Of a DNA stretch of 6,064 nucleotides, positions 5,265-6,064 are shown piece by piece (the first letter of the stretch is position 1; each line of letters opens with the position of its first letter). A program made the translations under genes and the position numbers. Under the pieces are notes generated by a model. That model made no database searches, was not told where the DNA came from, and saw only the letters and a list, made by a program, of their open reading frames with translations. Location: assembly GCA_016839845.1 (NCBI GenBank), contig JAEOTL010000500.1, forward strand, positions 1 to 6,064. The letters run 5' to 3'. Origin of the DNA: Promethearchaeota archaeon. GTDB lineage: Archaea > Asgardarchaeota > Lokiarchaeia > Sigynarchaeales > SOKP01.

Positions 5265-6064
5265 ATGTCAGATAAGTTATGGATTAGAGTGGCTCGAAAA
5301 TTTATAAAAGCTGGGGAGCTACCGATAAGAGTAAGTGATGTAGTAATCGAAATAATGCAAACCTTATTAACAGAAGAACAAGCGAAGTTCATTACCTTAT
5401 TTAAAAAACGTTCTTATAATAGCGATGAAATCAAGCATATGTCAGATTTAGATGAGGAACAACTTAATCAGATGCTAGAGGATTTAATGAATATAGGAGT
5501 TATTACAGGGACAATGAGTAGAAGCGGGAGTATTATGGTTTATCGCCCAACACCTCTTATACCGGGAGTTATTGAATACACGTTAATGCGAGGTGAAACT
5601 ACTGAGGAGGCGAAAACCCTTGCCAAACTATATTCAAAACTATATGATCAAGTCGTCAAAGATACTCAAACTAATTATGACCAGATGGTCCAGGAGTTTA
5701 GGAATGGGCCTTCACCAGATAGAGTTATTCCCGTTGAAGAAGAAGTTGAAGAAAGTCAAGAAATCGTTCTTCCTATGCAAGAAGTCTCTAAAATTATCGA
5801 TAATTGTGATCCAATAGGAGTGACTGCTTGTTATTGCAGACATAAAAAAGATCTTCTTGATGATCCCTGTGAAACAACAAAAGAAAAAAGAAATTGCTTT
5901 GCAGTCGGTAAAGCGGCTGAATTTCTAATCTCACACGGTTTTGCTGAAGAAATATCAAAAGAAGAAGCAAAACAAATTATGAGAAAAGCTGAAGATGAGG
6001 GATTAGTTCATAAGGTTTTTCACAATAGCTTGAATATTGAAAAAGATGTTAGCGGGATTTGTAA
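5265..6064 (+). CDS. Winged-helix / cysteine-cluster Fe-S protein, ferredoxin-associated type (3' end missing)
   Basis: The frame is open from the ATG at 5265 to the right edge (266 residues, no stop), so the gene is truncated by the window. Residues about 40-100 form a winged-helix-like domain: KFITLFKKRSYNSDEIKHM, then a recognition-helix region DEEQLNQMLEDLMNIGVI and a wing around SRSGSIMVYRPTP. An acidic linker follows (EEEVEESQEIV, 158-168). The second half carries a cysteine cluster: Cys181, Cys189-x-Cys191-Arg-His-Lys-Lys, Cys202, Cys211, then the helix KAAEFLISHGFAEEISKEEA, DEGLVHKVFHNS and Cys266 at the very edge. Related archaeal and deltaproteobacterial proteins have the same CYCRHKK ... 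CF.xGxAAEFLI ... LVHK.FHN order and continue into a Cys-rich C-terminus, often annotated as 4Fe-4S ferredoxin proteins. It may be a redox or redox-sensing protein. It is transcribed away from the mutase, so a shared role is only a possibility. Confidence 0.75.
   Translation, partial: MSDKLWIRVARKFIKAGELPIRVSDVVIEIMQTLLTEEQAKFITLFKKRSYNSDEIKHMSDLDEEQLNQMLEDLMNIGVITGTMSRSGSIMVYRPTPLIPGVIEYTLMRGETTEEAKTLAKLYSKLYDQVVKDTQTNYDQMVQEFRNGPSPDRVIPVEEEVEESQEIVLPMQEVSKIIDNCDPIGVTACYCRHKKDLLDDPCETTKEKRNCFAVGKAAEFLISHGFAEEISKEEAKQIMRKAEDEGLVHKVFHNSLNIEKDVSGIC

Noticed and set aside
5593..5817. Plus-strand ORF of 74 codons.
   Set aside because: It is an alternative frame inside the winged-helix/cysteine-cluster gene, whose frame is open across the whole stretch and carries family motifs.

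Overview
The window is AT-rich and has compact intergenic spaces. Ribosome-binding sites of the GGTGAT type precede the mutase genes, and TATA-like boxes occur upstream of several starts. One gene (498-1937) looks leaderless. Together with the gene content (two-subunit B12 mutase, HypA-like protein, winged-helix/cysteine-cluster redox protein), this suggests an archaeon, plausibly an Asgard (Loki-like) lineage. That assignment is inference: no rRNA or other marker gene is present, and an anaerobic bacterium cannot be excluded.

Layout. Positions 2-127 (+) hold the last 41 codons of an unidentified gene. Next comes a short ORF (150-323, +) whose first ~24 residues look like the start of a bacterial-type arylsulfatase but which lacks the catalytic domain, so it is probably a remnant. 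A complete minus-strand gene (498-1937) encodes a cytoplasmic five-bladed beta-propeller glycosidase-like protein of a family familiar from Planctomycetes and Verrucomicrobia. Behind it, a plus-strand open stretch (1965-2156) encodes one membrane helix and a charged tail but has no convincing start. A ~42-bp direct repeat (359-400 and 2208-2249, 39/42 identical) brackets the glycosidase and the membrane ORF, so this half looks like an accessory or rearranged segment with decayed carbohydrate-sulfate genes.

The second half is a minus-strand cluster reading leftward from 5101: an acyl-CoA mutase catalytic subunit (3428-5101), its separate B12-binding subunit (3012-3407), a short cysteine-containing open stretch (2880-3008), and a HypA-like nickel/zinc protein (2388-2837). 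The two mutase subunits should form one adenosylcobalamin-dependent enzyme. The catalytic subunit has replaced the residues that bind the methylmalonyl carboxylate and the active-site His, so its substrate is probably not methylmalonyl-CoA. The expected G3E GTPase chaperone (MeaB/ArgK) is not in the window; a HypA-like protein sits in the cluster instead. Divergently, 5265-6064 (+) begins a winged-helix protein with a cysteine cluster typical of Fe-S/ferredoxin-associated proteins, cut by the window edge.

The best candidates for something undescribed are the divergent mutase with its HypA-like neighbour, and the coding-like stretch that follows tandem in-frame stops between them.
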